A stretch of DNA of 64,000 nt from Apostichopus japonicus (lineage: Eukaryota; Echinodermata; Holothuroidea; Aspidochirotida; Stichopodidae), in the NCBI RefSeq assembly GCF_037975245.1, contig NC_092563.1, positions 30,903,960 through 30,967,959 on the forward strand, written 5' to 3'. Below, one piece after another: positions 1 to 11,599 of the stretch. Under the pieces are notes generated by a model that saw only the letters and a list, made by a program, of their open reading frames with translations, was not told the origin of the DNA and did not search any database. Position 1 is the first letter of the stretch. Each line of letters opens with the position of its first letter. Made by a program: the position numbers and the translations under genes.

Positions 1-1424
1 TCGTGAAGCAATGCTAGAGTATATAATGGTATATAATACGGTATATAATGTCCCCACCACTGAAAAAGTTGGTGGGGACGCGTCCCGCTGTCCCCGCCAG
101 GATCTGCGCCCATGTATTGGTGTAAAAACATTAAAACCTCTTATAACGGCTACTATAAAACTTCGTTGAAGGGAATGAAAAAATACCAGACATTGCCGAA
201 ACCGAACACTACACCCATAGGCAGTTTGGAGGCTGTACATCCTATAACGCCATTTTCATGTTCACCGATATGATGTGATGTCTGCTGTTTGCTTTAGAAA
301 TTCGAATAATGTAAATGAACCTGAAATAAATAACTTTGATCTGTTTAATGTGTAATGCCCCACATTCAACTCATTTTGAAAGACGCACAGTTTTAAGTTC
401 CATTACACACTGAAGGCTTCGATTCTCGACTTATTAGAATAAGATTCATGTATTTTTATTTTTATTTTCATTTTTATTTTTCATTTATTCGCATTTGTGA
501 AGTGAATTAAAAAAAAAAGAAAGAAGATAAATGTAAAGAAAACGTGAAATAATAAGTATAAATAACGGGACAAGGGTTAATGGAGTCAGCAATTTTTACC
601 TTATGTACAGAAATATAATAATATTTCGTTGACATGATCAGATTTTGTTATAGCTAGGCAGTCTACTACTGCTATGGGAATCTAATGGTGGAGATTATAT
701 ATTTTTACATAAATTTAGCTTCGTACCTTTATTGGAGTGAAACGTATCACCATAAAAGTAAAGACACATACAAAGACGGACCATCACAGTAAATACCTCA
801 TATTTTGGTGCATTTTAACAAAAGCAGAATAGCGTTTATATACTTTAGCATGATGATGTGCTACTACAAGTGATAACGTATTCGCTATACTTCATATAAT
901 ACCTTCGAGTGAAAAGTAAATATGAACTTTGATATCTTCCATAATTTATTTAGATATTGAAATAGGCCTACTCACAGCACATCCGCGCCATTTTATACCA
1001 GTGTTGAAGACTCTTTGTCAAATAAACTTGGAATTGTATACGCTTTACAGTTTTTCTCCTATATATGACAATGCTGGTTAATTAGTCTTATTTATACGGT
1101 ACGTACGTTTTCTCCCTTATATTTCTGCTAATTTAAATGGCCAGTGTTCTAATGAAGGTTTTGCAGTACGTTTTCGAAAATGCGGGACACAGCTAATGCT
1201 ATCATACAATTACCGTAGTAACACTTCACGATTGATTCAATTTGGTTTTATTTACAATTTTCTCTCACAATGGTGTCAAGAATGTATCTCATGTACGGTA
1301 TTGAAACAGAGAAACACTTCGGAATCATTTTAAACTTGTTTTCATTTCTTCGTTGGCGGAATTAAAGACAGAAGACGGATTATTAACCGATCCGAAAGAG
1401 TTAACTTCACAAACATTCGTGTAT
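1..1424. other. AT-rich sequence without a recognised gene
   Basis: No convincing exon, RNA gene or transposon protein is visible. The first 60 bases hold three copies of GTATATAAT-like words, followed by a short hairpin at about 50-79 (TCCCCACCA pairing with TGGTGGGGA). The remainder is AT-rich with homopolymer runs. Confidence 0.5.
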
Positions 1425-1443
1425 GCTTGTCAGGCGCGTATCC

Positions 1444-1650
1444 AGGGGGGGGGGCGTTGGGGGCGCGCGCCCCCCGGGTAAGAAAAGAGGAGAGAAAAAA
1501 AAGAGAAGAAAAAAGGAAAAAAGAGGGGAAAAAAGAGGAGGAGGAGAGTAAGGAAGGGAAAAGAAAAAGAAGAAAGAGAGAAAAAGGAGAAAAGGAGGGA
1601 GTAAAAGAAAAACGTCAAGGCACCGGGGAAGAGAATGAGGAACAGTGACA
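1444..1650. repeat. G/C run followed by purine-rich low-complexity tract
   Basis: Runs of G at 1444-1463 and C at 1472-1477 lead into about 170 bases made almost entirely of A and G. Open frames cross the tract on both strands, with Lys/Glu/Arg-rich or Phe/Leu/Ser-rich translations. These are composition artefacts. The G/C part resembles the GC-rich ends of MITEs elsewhere in the window, but no partner terminus was found. Confidence 0.7.
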
Positions 1651-1819
1651 TCATTACAGCGCTGATCCCTATTATATACACAGGGTAGCCAGTGGACGGA
1701 TCAAGGATTTGGAAGGGGCGTGTGCCTCACCCTACCCCTTACACCGACAACTCAATTTTTGACGTTTCCATTTTTCCTCTCTCACTCATGATCTATATAT
1801 ATACTATATCTGGTCTTTC

Positions 1820-2757
1820 ATAACGCGTGTGTGTATAGACGCCTTAACACTTCAATCACTGCCTTTACCAGTGCAACCTTCCTCGGTATCACTTTTGAAA
1901 ATAAATTATCCTTTAACCTACGTTGTAATAGAACTGCAGGACGCTGCTGGTCCCACCTTAAATACATCCAAATCCTCTCACACAAGTATGATTTCCCTGC
2001 GAAAACCACTATCCAAATCTACAATTCCAAAATAAAACCAATTCTCAGTTACGGAATCATCTCTTTGCTTACCATTTTAAATTCCAATAAACTAATTTTA
2101 AAGAGAATCCACACCACAGCTTATCGATTTGCCCTAAAAATTCCTTCTTATATAGCTACCTGTCACGTTCTCCTCGCAGGAAACACAAAATCCTTATTCA
2201 TCCTACTCGTAGAATTTAATACCAAACTATATAAAAAACAACCTAGAGAATGATCTATGGATCAATAAACTCCTATTGAAACATAATGTAGCATTAACTT
2301 ACTTCCGAAATAACCACCACATCTCTGTATTCAAACTTCTTACTTAAGCCTCATCCCTATAGAAAGTTCATTTCCTAAGTGGGTCAAGCCCCCAAATTTC
2401 AGGTGTACTTATACACTAAGTACAATTCAAAACCTCCAACTAAGTAGCAACCACTTCCGACCCAAATAATAGAAACCGCTCTGTCTGAAATCCCATTTAC
2501 TTAGAAATTCCTCCCCCTTTAGTAATCCTTACCTAATTGGCTCTTCTGTTCCGACCTCTTGTTTATTTGTGGCTTCTTTACTATGTTAATTGAACGATAC
2601 TTCACTTCTTAGCATTTCCCTGTTTGAATAATAGACAACTTTCCCTAGGAAAAAAAAGGTGTATATTCTACAAAAATTAACTATTATCCCCCGTAGGACC
2701 GTAGGACGAACAGGGGTAAACACCTTTTATTTATTATTTGACCAACTACATATAATT
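1820..2757 (+). mobile_element. 3' end of an upstream Jockey-like LINE copy
   Basis: This is the tail of a non-LTR retrotransposon: the last part of the RT frame (1831-2253) followed by a ~500 bp non-coding 3' region. Near its end an inverted repeat is visible (AAAAAAAGGTGT near 2650, ACACCTTTTATTT near 2720) around a C-run and G-run. There is no long poly(A). The next copy's 5' repeats begin immediately at 2759, so the two copies are in head-to-tail tandem. Confidence 0.6.
1831..2253 (+). pseudogene. C-terminal RT fragment of Jockey-like LINE
   Basis: The open frame encodes about 140 residues. It contains FLGITFENKLSF followed about 45 residues later by YNSKIKPILSYG. That order is typical of the thumb and C-terminal region of Jockey-clade reverse transcriptases, where the second motif usually reads YKSLIRPVLEYG. 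The catalytic palm is absent, because the copy is cut off upstream. It cannot encode a working polymerase. The first residues do not mark a genuine start codon. Clade assignment rests on motif resemblance only. Confidence 0.6.
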
Positions 2758-2904
2758 CCTGCTGTGTTCGAGTGCAGAACTACCTGCAGGACCTCCTGAA
2801 CCTCCTGTTCCCATCGAGTTCCTTCCACCTACATCTTATTCCAGACCACCAACCACATTTCTTTCTGCTGTGTTCGAGTGCAGATATATTTCAACTTGCT
2901 CACC

Positions 2905-3533
2905 ATGGCTTCTACTTCACCACCATCGACTTCACCCTCAACATCTAGAATAGAGGAATATGGCTTTACGATAGTCATCAAACGAAAGAGAAGCCCTGCC
3001 AAAACTCAAACCCAGCCAGACAAGATTTGCCGTCAATACCAGATGGAAGATCACTCCCCAGCGGCTACTCCAACCAAAACAACCGCCACAGACTCTTCCT
3101 CACCTAAAAATGCTAATTCTTCCTCCCCTAAACATGCAAACAGATTCACCACCTCCACCGTCAACCGATACCAGTTCCCTGTCGTCATCACCAACCTTCC
3201 TGACTCACTTCGAACTCCACAAGCTTTCGCCAGATACATCGAACAGGAATTCCCGACAGTCTCCTTCACTGGGATACATACCACAATTAAGAAATACATC
3301 ATAATCGGCCCCACCAACATCACCTCACAGTCCATGCTCCTGAAATCATGGCAACCAACAGAAGGCCGTACACCAATCCCCCGATTACCGGTCTCCACAT
3401 AGAAATTAACCTGAAACACCAACGAGAGATCGCAGACCTGAAGGCCAAGCACGACACCTTACTGAAGAAAACGCATGAGGACAACGCTGCTTTCTTTCAC
3501 CAAATGCGTGAACACACCACCAAACAGATATAG
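2905..3533 (+). pseudogene. LINE ORF1 (Gag-like), frameshifted
   Basis: The ATG at 2905 sits in a good context (CACCATGG). The N-terminal 75 residues are rich in Ser, Thr and Pro. A folded segment follows (PVVITNLPDSLRTP, FARYIEQEFPTV) that resembles the RNA-binding domain of insect and echinoderm LINE ORF1 proteins. The frame closes at 3402. The coiled-coil-like continuation (QREIADLKAKHDTLLKK) lies in another frame at 3348-3533, so at least one frameshift separates the halves. No CCHC knuckle is visible. ORF1 proteins bind LINE RNA to form the particle used in retrotransposition. Confidence 0.55.
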
Positions 3534-3745
3534 ATCATAAAAGAAGACATCTCCTACTTCACGGTCGACATACTCATGACCATCGCCACATGAGGGACGA
3601 AAGAACCAGACCAGGATACTCATCTACACTCCATCATCACCCAGAAAATGAAGTCGCATCTTGGTCTCATCATCTGCAAGGAAACTCTCCGGGCAAAACT
3701 TCGAAAACGATCCACCAACATGGGGAAACAGGAGAAGCTGAAGTA

Positions 3746-4461
3746 ATGGATGAACAACAATTACGAATTATGCAGTTCAACGCCAACTCCATCAACAACA
3801 GGATTACCCTAACGCTGCAAATATCGACATAGCATGCTTCAACGAAGCCCGTCACAAACGCAGACCATATTTTGCAGATTTCAACATCATAGCCAGTCAG
3901 CACACCAATACAAGAGGAAGAGTCATCGCAATCAGAAACAGCATCACTTACTCGGAGGTCAGCTCAAAACAACTAATCAACAATCACAATCGAATGTAAG
4001 GAGAGGCTTTAGCAATCAACATTACCTGCAACAACAGGAAGAAAGTCATGGTACTATGTATCTTCTGTAGTCCTACCAAGGCTTTCCCACACCAATTTCT
4101 TTACGACATTAGCAAATTCACAAAGCACATCATCACCGGAGACCTCAACTCCAAACACACAACATGGGAATGTCGCTCCACCAACCTTGCAGGACCACAG
4201 CTCATGAACTTACTCTCAACCAGCAACTTCATATGCCTCAACACCGGTAAATCCACAAGATACCCCTCTACAGATTACAGAACCCCCGAACAACTGGACT
4301 ACTTTTTCGACCAACATCTATCAACTGTTCCACACTCTCAACACCGGTGCGGACCTCGAAACGGACCATTTTCCAGTCATCCTCCAACTCAACACCACAA
4401 CCAAGAAGACCGTATTACAGCCCAAACCGAATTACAAGGGAGCAGATTGGTCCCTTTATAG
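3746..4461 (+). pseudogene. LINE ORF2 N-terminus: APE-type endonuclease, frameshifted
   Basis: ORF2 probably started at ATG 3746, giving LRIMQFNANSIN, the usual opening of Jockey/I-type endonucleases (consensus LKIxQWNxxGI). After a shift the frame reaches GDLNSKHTTWECR at about 4140, which matches the GDFNAKHxxWG metal-binding box, and later NTGKSTRYPSTDYRTPEQLDYF. This domain nicks target DNA to prime reverse transcription. At least three frames are needed to read the domain, so the copy is dead. Placement between ORF1 and RT is the standard LINE order. Confidence 0.6.
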
Positions 4462-4805
4462 GATTCACATCCAGACCAATATTAAAAATTACAACAACAT
4501 CACAACTATACAACAAATCGACACAGCAGCGGAAGAAATACTCAAAGTTATCACCAACGCCAACACAATCGCAGTTCCCGCACATCCATCAATCAGAAGA
4601 TTTCAACTCCCAAGACATATCATCAACCTCATCAAACAACGGAGACAACTTCGGAGAGCCTTCCAGCGAACCAAGAATGCAGACATGCAGAACTACTTTT
4701 GCACAGTAAACTCAATTCCGGATAAACCGCAGAACAACAAAAACATCTAAAAACTAGCCAACTTCATCAAACGAGGATACCACTCCACCTACCATCCACA
4801 AAAAG

Positions 4806-5257
4806 ATGTTAACAAAGAAGATGATCAAGGACATGAAGAATACACCCAAGAAATTACACCTGTTGAAATTTGCAATATACTTAAACATGCATCCAACACA
4901 TCTCCAGGCAGGGACGTTATCCAGTACCTGTACCTTAATTACAGCAGCTCCACCGATACTCCTCGAAGCACTTAGCATGATTTACACAGCCTCATTCAAG
5001 ATCGGACACATTCCACAAATCTGGAAGTCAGCCACCACCATCGTTATTTCGAAACCAGGCAAAGACTACAAACATCAAGGCAGTTACAGACCGACCAGCC
5101 TCCTTGCACACCTTTGGAAATGCCTAGAAAAAATCATTGCCAGACGCCTCTACAAGTTCATCGAAAATCACAACATCATCCTAGACAGCCCGGCAGGATA
5201 TCGTCGTAATAGAAGCAAAACAGGTCATATATTCCACTTCCTACAACTCATTGGTGC
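4806..5257 (+). pseudogene. LINE ORF2 RT domain, N-terminal half
   Basis: Two frames together show RT blocks 0-3. SPGRDVI appears near 4900 in one frame. HIPQIWKSATTIVISKPGKD, SYRPTSLLAHLWKCLEKII and a degraded GFR box (PAGYRRNRSKTGH) follow in the frame of 5010-5250. The sequence ends just after the last box, where the AAGC repeat starts, so the FADD/YADD catalytic block and everything beyond are missing. The block order and the LLxxLxKxLEKI spacing are those of Jockey-clade RTs. Confidence 0.65.
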
Positions 5258-5262
5258 AAGTA

Positions 5263-5348
<86 letters not shown>
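5258..5348. repeat. (AAGC)n / (AAGT)n microsatellite
   Basis: About 22 tetranucleotide units: the first few read AAGT and the rest are uninterrupted AAGC. The array begins exactly where recognisable RT coding sequence ends. On the minus strand it gives an open frame with LLAC repeats, which is not a gene. Confidence 0.95.
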
Positions 5349-6898
5349 GTGACCAACTACTTGTAAAGTGCATCTCAATCATCAGAGAATTTTTTTCATT
5401 TAAACCAAGTGTTTGAGGACAATAGGATATTAAAAGTCCAATCTGGACTACCAATTAAGTCATAAAGAGAGTCAGGAATCATACCAGCTAGGGTAATTGA
5501 AATTCAACAAAGCTTTCTTATGTGTGAAACCTCCATGGATTTGATGAATTATCAAAATGTTGCATGCTAAAAGGCATATAGCCAAATTATGATACAGTAC
5601 ACTGATGGGTGAAATTCAAAGAAATTTATGGTGTACATGCTGATTGAAATTAGGACAAAATAATGTTCAATGTTAGGTAAAACTGTCCTACAATTAGTAT
5701 AAAATCATGGTACCCTGAAGTAAAACTAATGTAAAAGCGTAGTAAATCTACGGTAAAACTATGGTAAAGTTGGTCTAAAAGAACTGTAAACCGTGGTAAA
5801 GGTTAGGTAATAGTATGGTAAACTGAGGGAAAACTAAGGAAAAAGTTTTATTACATCTCACGTTGTACTTATTCCACAATTACACTCCACAGAGGTAGGT
5901 TTTGAAGCACTGTCAGTGAGGCAGATTACATTTTCATATTAGGCACAGCATATCATGAATTTGGTGTAAATTTCAATAAACTGAACTGTCCATAACAAGA
6001 ACTCCTTAAAGCATTGATTTTCTGATCATTTAAAAATGACACATTTACAGTAAGGTATATTATGTTTCCATATATATCAAAGCAGAGCATGAAATTAGTG
6101 TTAATCTCAATAAACCGAACTGCCCATAACAGGATTCCTTGTGGCATCAATTTTCTGAACATTCAAAAAGGGACACATATACAGTTTTCATGGGAGAGAA
6201 TGTTTGTATAGATATAAACTGATAAGTATTTACACATGGTACAAAACTCAAATAAAGATGGTTAATGTAATTGATTTTGTTTAACTGTGAAACTATTTTC
6301 TAACAAGGGTGACCGGCTTCGGCTAGGTGCAAAAATAAATAACTCTTTCGGCTGTTACGTGTTATTTTGTTTGGCAGAAATGGTAGATTTGTTCCAAGAG
6401 GAGCTAACAGCCATGACAGAGTACAAGAAACACACAACCTTGAGCCTTCCATTACCGTACTTGTAAATCAACACAAAAATGAGTTGCAAGGTGATTGATA
6501 CCATGTATAAGATATGCATGAGGTCAATTGAGGTCACTGCGATCATTGCAATATACTATTAACTCATACTTCCATACAATTTTTCCTATTAAAGTGTGAA
6601 ATATATCGATATATCTTTGCAAAAGATTGATCTCTTACTCTCAGCAAATTGTGGAAACATAAACATGAAGCCACTGCGAAGTCATTAACTTTATATTAGA
6701 TTAATTTGTCTGGTGATAGTGAAATTCAGTTAAATCAAAGTGCATGTATCTTAGAAATTTCAAAACAGAAAGGCCATATCAGGACAGTACAACATATAAT
6801 TGTACACTATTTTAAGCATACACTACATTCTGTAATGCAGATGGCAAGTCTCTGATTTCTAGTTTTATTTCTCCATGGTATAAACAAAGAGTGTGACC
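5349..6898. other. Unassigned AT-rich sequence
   Basis: No supported exon or element. Between 5690 and 5850 there are many short GGTAAA / GTAAAAC words in a loose array. An imperfect ~115 bp tandem duplication is visible: AATAAACTGAACTGTCCATAACA near 5976 recurs as AATAAACCGAACTGCCCATAACA near 6109. Confidence 0.45.
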
Positions 6899-7045
6899 AT
6901 GGCCTTCAGTAAGTGTCAGTCCTTTTTAAAATCTTTTGTTGCAGATGAACTTGGCATTTTCTCTTGTAACTGTGTTGTTTTGGGGAATTTCAACATCAAA
7001 GGGTGCAAGGGTGCATCCTTGCAATCATTCATACATGTAAAACAA
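6899..7045 (+). CDS. Possible first coding exon (49 codons), or LINE endonuclease relic
   Basis: An ATG in strong context (GACCATGG) opens 49 codons that end exactly at a consensus donor (CAA|GTAAGT) in phase 0. A phase-0 end would be compatible with the phase-0 exon at 17864, but joining them needs a ~10.8 kb intron crossing a palindrome, so this is speculative. The peptide contains VVLGNFNI followed by GASLQSFI. That weakly recalls the LGDFN box of APE-type endonucleases, so an old retroelement fragment is an alternative. No family is firmly recognised. Confidence 0.2.
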
Positions 7046-7975
7046 GTAAGTATTTTTAGATTTATGTTTATTACTAACTAAAAACTGATAAAAATAAGGC
7101 TTTTCAAAAAGTTTGGTTAAAACTAGTAGACTGAAAAGAGCGATTTATTTTCTTTTCTATTTTATTTCGTTAGCACACCATTAATACTTTAGTTGTTTCA
7201 TTCCTTTTCTAGATTGGTACAAACTAGAGGAGGTGAAAAATTAGAAATTGAGAGAGGCTACCAAGTAACACAGCTTTGCAGTAGTAGAAGGATGTCTTTG
7301 GATTGGATGATGCACATCAAGAATGTGATTGCAGCTGTTTTTATGAGAAACAATTTGTTGTTTGTATTTCCATTCATCTCTCTCCACAATTGATAATACC
7401 TGTTGGTACAACTGCAATGAACTTGCATAGAGATGGCCTTTGATAAAGAAACATGTGGAAGTGCTCAGGAATTTTATGTCAAAGGTCATTTAGGGGTCGG
7501 TTTAGTTGATTGTTTGGAAACGCTTCTTCCTGAGTCCACGGACGGACATGTTGATGTATGCAAAACGTGATCATAATTATGGTCATTCGAGTTTCAGAAA
7601 TTTCAGTTCAGGGACACTTTAATCTATTCTTTAACTACTTAACTGTTAGCTTAAAATCTTTTCAAATTCATCTTTCTTGTGGTGATGATAATCTTCACTT
7701 ACCACTGTTTTTAGGAGTTAAGGGATGAGCTTATGACTAAACCATTTATGGTATCGTTCAAGCCTAGTTATTTTCTAGCATATGTTTGGTTTGCCTGTGC
7801 AAAGTAGTGATATATAATTGTAATTAAATTAAAAATATGAATTAATTACCAATAAGTACATAATTAAATTTAAAAAGTAAATTTGGTATTAGGCCATCCT
7901 TAGCAACAACAATGAACATAGATCTTCTTAGACCTTTCTATCTAGTTTAATTGTAGTCAGTATAGGCCCCAAGTT
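7046..7975. other. Unassigned; one open frame after an acceptor-like site
   Basis: A TTTTCTAG acceptor-like site at about 7212 precedes an open frame to 7393 (contains SSRRMSLDWMMHIKNVI). No good donor follows and its phase does not fit the exon at 6899-7045. I do not call it a gene. The remainder is AT-rich. Confidence 0.3.
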
Positions 7976-8180
7976 ATAGCACGCTATATTGGCAAGAAAA
8001 TTTCAAAAAGTACCCTCCTGGAGGTCTTTACTCTCCAATTGTTTTCAGACATTTTTAAGGAACACACAAGATGACTGAATGGGAACATTTCCTCAAAGGT
8101 TGTTATAAAAACATCTTAAGTTTTCTTTCCAAAGGTGACCACATTTGAATATCTAGCATATTTAGTTCTAATACAGCATA
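7976..8180 (+). repeat. Copy of a ~200 bp dispersed repeat
   Basis: The sequence runs from GCACGCTATATTGG, through an internal block (CTCCTGGAGGTCTTTACTCTCC), to CAAAGGTGACCACATTTGAATA and ATACAGCATACC. The same ordered blocks recur at 11329-11547, 12105-12330, 21375-21602, 48780-48965 and, in part, at 22655-22770, 25622-25660, 28555-28619, 61125-61255 and 61800-61930. The ends are weakly complementary (GCGTGCTATAATTG against GTATGCTGTATTGG), which suggests a MITE. No coding capacity. Confidence 0.6.
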
Positions 8181-11100
8181 CCATAAAGAAAAGAAGCGGC
8201 TGACACAGGGCTGAATTTTACCTTAACAAAGGTTATCGGGAGAGAGACTTTTTTACTTTTTTTTTAAGATAAAGGAATAGGATCCATTTCTTGTTCTGTA
8301 CTGAAAACTATTCAAGTGATTTTCAAGTTGTATCCATGTGCAAAAGTGCTGATCAAGGTCTTGGTATCCCTGTTACATTTCACAGTTGATGTCCAGCAAT
8401 CAGAGCTTCAGCATGTGACGATGGTTATGCTGTAAATATGTCCTCCTTATTTTTGATTTCAGTATTAAATTTCTTATATTAATACATTGTATAAACATTT
8501 GAGGAATTCATTAAACTAAGTTGCGTTAATTCACTTAGTACTCAAAATTTAAAAGTAATGAAGATGCAAATAAAGTTAGCTATCAGTAGCATTGATGATG
8601 CTGTTTATAATTTGTTTTGCTTTTTCTCAATTTGAATGCATTGCAACTTAAATGGAGAATACGGTGGCATACCGAATAGTATTAACCAGTTTAATATTAA
8701 CCAGGATAATGGTGACATCAACCAGGAAATGTTGGTTAATTTGACCAGGAAAGAGGTGGAACATCTTATGGTATTAACCAGAAAAGTATTATAGAGCTGG
8801 AGCCCAGAGGGTTTGGTTAGCTGGGAAGGTAACCAATTGCCTTTTACATCACAAAGTTTACAGTGCATTCCTGTATATGAAACCAGACGACTGATTAACC
8901 GGTTGTGGTGGGTGTGGCTGGGAGAGCAATTTAAAAGTCACCTTAAAGCTAACCTTGATCAGCTTTCATGGTAACCACATCAAAGTAAGTACAATGTGTG
9001 TCAGGTATGGGCCCAAGAGCAACAAATGGCCATCGCCAGTAATTATTGGTGGTGGGGGTACCTCTGCCAGTCATCAATAATTGACCCCTCACGGCTGACC
9101 TGGGTAAAAATTCGGTTCGTCTTTTTTTCCCGACTACTCGATAGACTATTGCAAATCCACGCGTCGTCGGTTCCATGTCGATAAAGACGTCCATATTGCG
9201 CCAGTAAGACATTTATCCGACTATATTGAAACGACGTTAAATGAACTTCTTTCCAATATGAAATATGTACTCCTGTTGGCCGTAGAAGAGTCGTACTGAC
9301 TTTTCCAACGGATAGTCCGACCCAAATCTGACTTTCACAGTACAACTCTGACCTTATTATTGATTGTTGTAGCGAGTGCCTTATAGTTTACTAACAAATT
9401 ACACAATATATGGTTAGTTTGTTTTAAATCGAAAATGAAGAACATGAGTTGACTGAAATATTTTGTTTTAAAAGAAAACGGCCCTTTTATATTTGATAAC
9501 AATAATATGAGAAAGTCACAAGAAATGTCTATTATAAAGTTAATAGAGGTAAAATGTGCTACATAGCATACACTATATGTTACTACAGCTGCATGTTTAT
9601 TAGTTTCCCGTTAACAGGCAGTAGAAGTTGTTGACTGTTGTTCCAAACTTGCCAACATAAACCGCTGTGGTAAAAAGGAGCGTTCTACATGTACATTGTC
9701 GTACGAGTTACACCCCACCGCCAATGAAATGCCATATGTTAAAGTCCCATTCAGAGTTTCCTTATGAATTTAGAAAACAAACTTCCGAATTAGATTCCAA
9801 CGTTTCTTAACCTAAATACACTCTGACCAGGTGGGTTTTATGGAGAAAAGCTGTCGCAATCGAAGGAAAGAAAGAGATTATTGTCTGTCGCCATATGGTG
9901 GTAACGATTTACCGTAATATCACTGCAACCGGCTATGGTTCATTACACAAATGTAAAGAAAATAGTCCATGCAGTCCTATTGGTATCGCATTTTACAAGT
10001 AGAAATAGGTTGACACCGCTAGGTCACGGTAAGAGGTAGGGAAAATTCCGAAAACACTCGAGAAGTAAAAAAGGAAAAGTACCACAAAAAACAATGTAAA
10101 AAATAAATATTGAAAGCCACGGGCATTTTCCCATAACAGAAATCCAAAAAAAAGTAGTGATTGCCTCTTTAATACAACTGAAATTTCGAAATATAAATGT
10201 TTATACATCAGTTCTTAAATCGTTAATAGACACACGTAGATTGCAAATGTCGGTGCCTTTGAGAATATACCACATTCTGTCTATCTACAAGATGTAAGGT
10301 TATTAACCTCATTGCACTTTTGACATTCCCTTGGTTCCCACGATCACATATAAAGAAATACATAAGAAATTGCTTGACCTGCCATTTCAGATGTCTAGTC
10401 AATTCAGAGAAAAACAATAAAAGGATGAACTACACGTGACATTTCTTTCTCACTCATGGTTGGTCCTACCAGTGACCGATTTGATGAATTAGGTAACATT
10501 AAACCAATCAGTGACCAGATGCCCGACCATGAGGTTGCCCAAGCTTGAACGTGCGGATATGTTATTTCAGAGGCATGTCAGTAGGGAAAAGTCAGTCGAA
10601 ACAACCGCTCTTAGTGATCATTGTTTGCGGACGTACAAGCTATTTAATTAAACATGGTTTCTTATCAGTATCTTGAGGTAACTTTACAACGTTAATTGAA
10701 CTTTAATTTAGAGACGAGGACAGGTAATCTTAAAATCAACGGAATATTTGACTCATTTACTTGAGCAAGGGCGATAAATCGAGATACCAGTTATACCGAG
10801 CTCACAAGGCGTCGTCACACTGACAGTAGTAAACCGACTCATAACACTTGTTACGGATCTCCATTCCAGCCTAATAACTTTTTTCCAATTAATACGAGAA
10901 TATATGCAATAATATAGATCGTGCTACCAAAAACACGGAATGAGCAGTATCGATCGAGTTGATAGGTAAGAACATATTTATCCCATCAGTTGTTTAATCA
11001 TCATGTTACTCGTCCTCAGTTGCTTAGTCATTACCAGAGTAGAAATAAGATTCCGAGTTGGTCATGCCCTGGATAACCCTACAGCCTGTACAGGAAGGGT

Positions 11101-11328
11101 ACATGCCGTGGACCTATCAAGAATCAATCGAAGTTTTCAATAGCAGTTGGTATATAGTTGCAGTACAATATTTGTATACACTATTTTTATTTGTAGCTTA
11201 TTTGGCTAATGCTTGAATTCCAACACCCTTTAATTTAGATTAAAGTTCAGGCCAGGATTTCCTTTGCAATTTTGTTGTTGTTGTTGTAAAGTCGGTCTGC
11301 GTATCGACCAGCATGTAGCAGTGCTAAT
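8181..11328. other. Long unassigned tract
   Basis: No gene is supported over about 3.1 kb. A local curiosity at 8680-8790 is a run of ATTAACCAG / ATCAACCAG / TTGACCAGG words. A 100-codon minus-strand frame near 9043-9345 has no recognised motif and no splice context. GTGACCGATTTGATGAATT and CAGTGACCAGATGCCCGA near 10475-10530 look like degraded short repeats. Confidence 0.45.
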
Positions 11329-11547
11329 TAAAGGTATGCAGTATTTCCACAAAATATGCCAGAAACTTAAATATGGTCACCTTTGGTCATAATTGTTAAA
11401 TTGTTTTTTATTGCCTTACCACCTTGGAAGAAATTTACCCCACTGAGAAATTCTTTCATCTTGGGTGTTCATTAAGAAAATGTCTGAGAACAATTTGGAG
11501 AATAACGACCTCCAGGAAAATTCTTTTTGAAATTGTCTAGCAATTAT
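11329..11547 (-). repeat. Dispersed ~200 bp repeat copy abutting the palindrome
   Basis: A minus-strand copy of the family at 7976. AAAGGTATGCAGTATTTCC at 11331 corresponds to the GCATACC end, and CTCCAGGAAAATTC near 11510 to the internal CCTCCTGG block. It ends at 11547, exactly where the left palindrome arm starts, and has no counterpart outside the right arm. Confidence 0.6.
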
Positions 11548-11599
11548 ATTGCATTTTTTTTTGTACAGGAGAGTCAGATTCTTATAGCAAGAGAAAATA

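Larger units (their letters stand above)
2759..5257 (+). mobile_element. Jockey-like LINE, 5' part through mid-RT, decayed
   Basis: A second copy runs from 5' UTR repeats through ORF1, an APE-type endonuclease and the N-terminal half of the RT. The 5' UTR holds two copies of CTGCTGTGTTCGAGTGCAG at 2759-2777 and 2865-2883, a 106-bp period as often seen in LINE promoters. Several frameshifts break both ORFs. The copy stops inside the RT, before the catalytic Asp-Asp box, where an (AAGT/AAGC)n microsatellite begins at 5258. Confidence 0.7.

Noticed and set aside
1427-1681. Lys/Glu-rich and Phe/Ser/Leu-rich frames on opposite strands
   Set aside because: Translation of a purine-rich low-complexity tract.
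5258-5348. CRISPR-like or coding repeat
   Set aside because: A pure tetranucleotide microsatellite without spacers, in a eukaryotic genome.
8605-8868. Periodic TTAACCAG words suggesting a coding or regulatory repeat
   Set aside because: Spacing is irregular, the + frame stops after fewer than 50 codons, and the minus frame has no recognisable motif.
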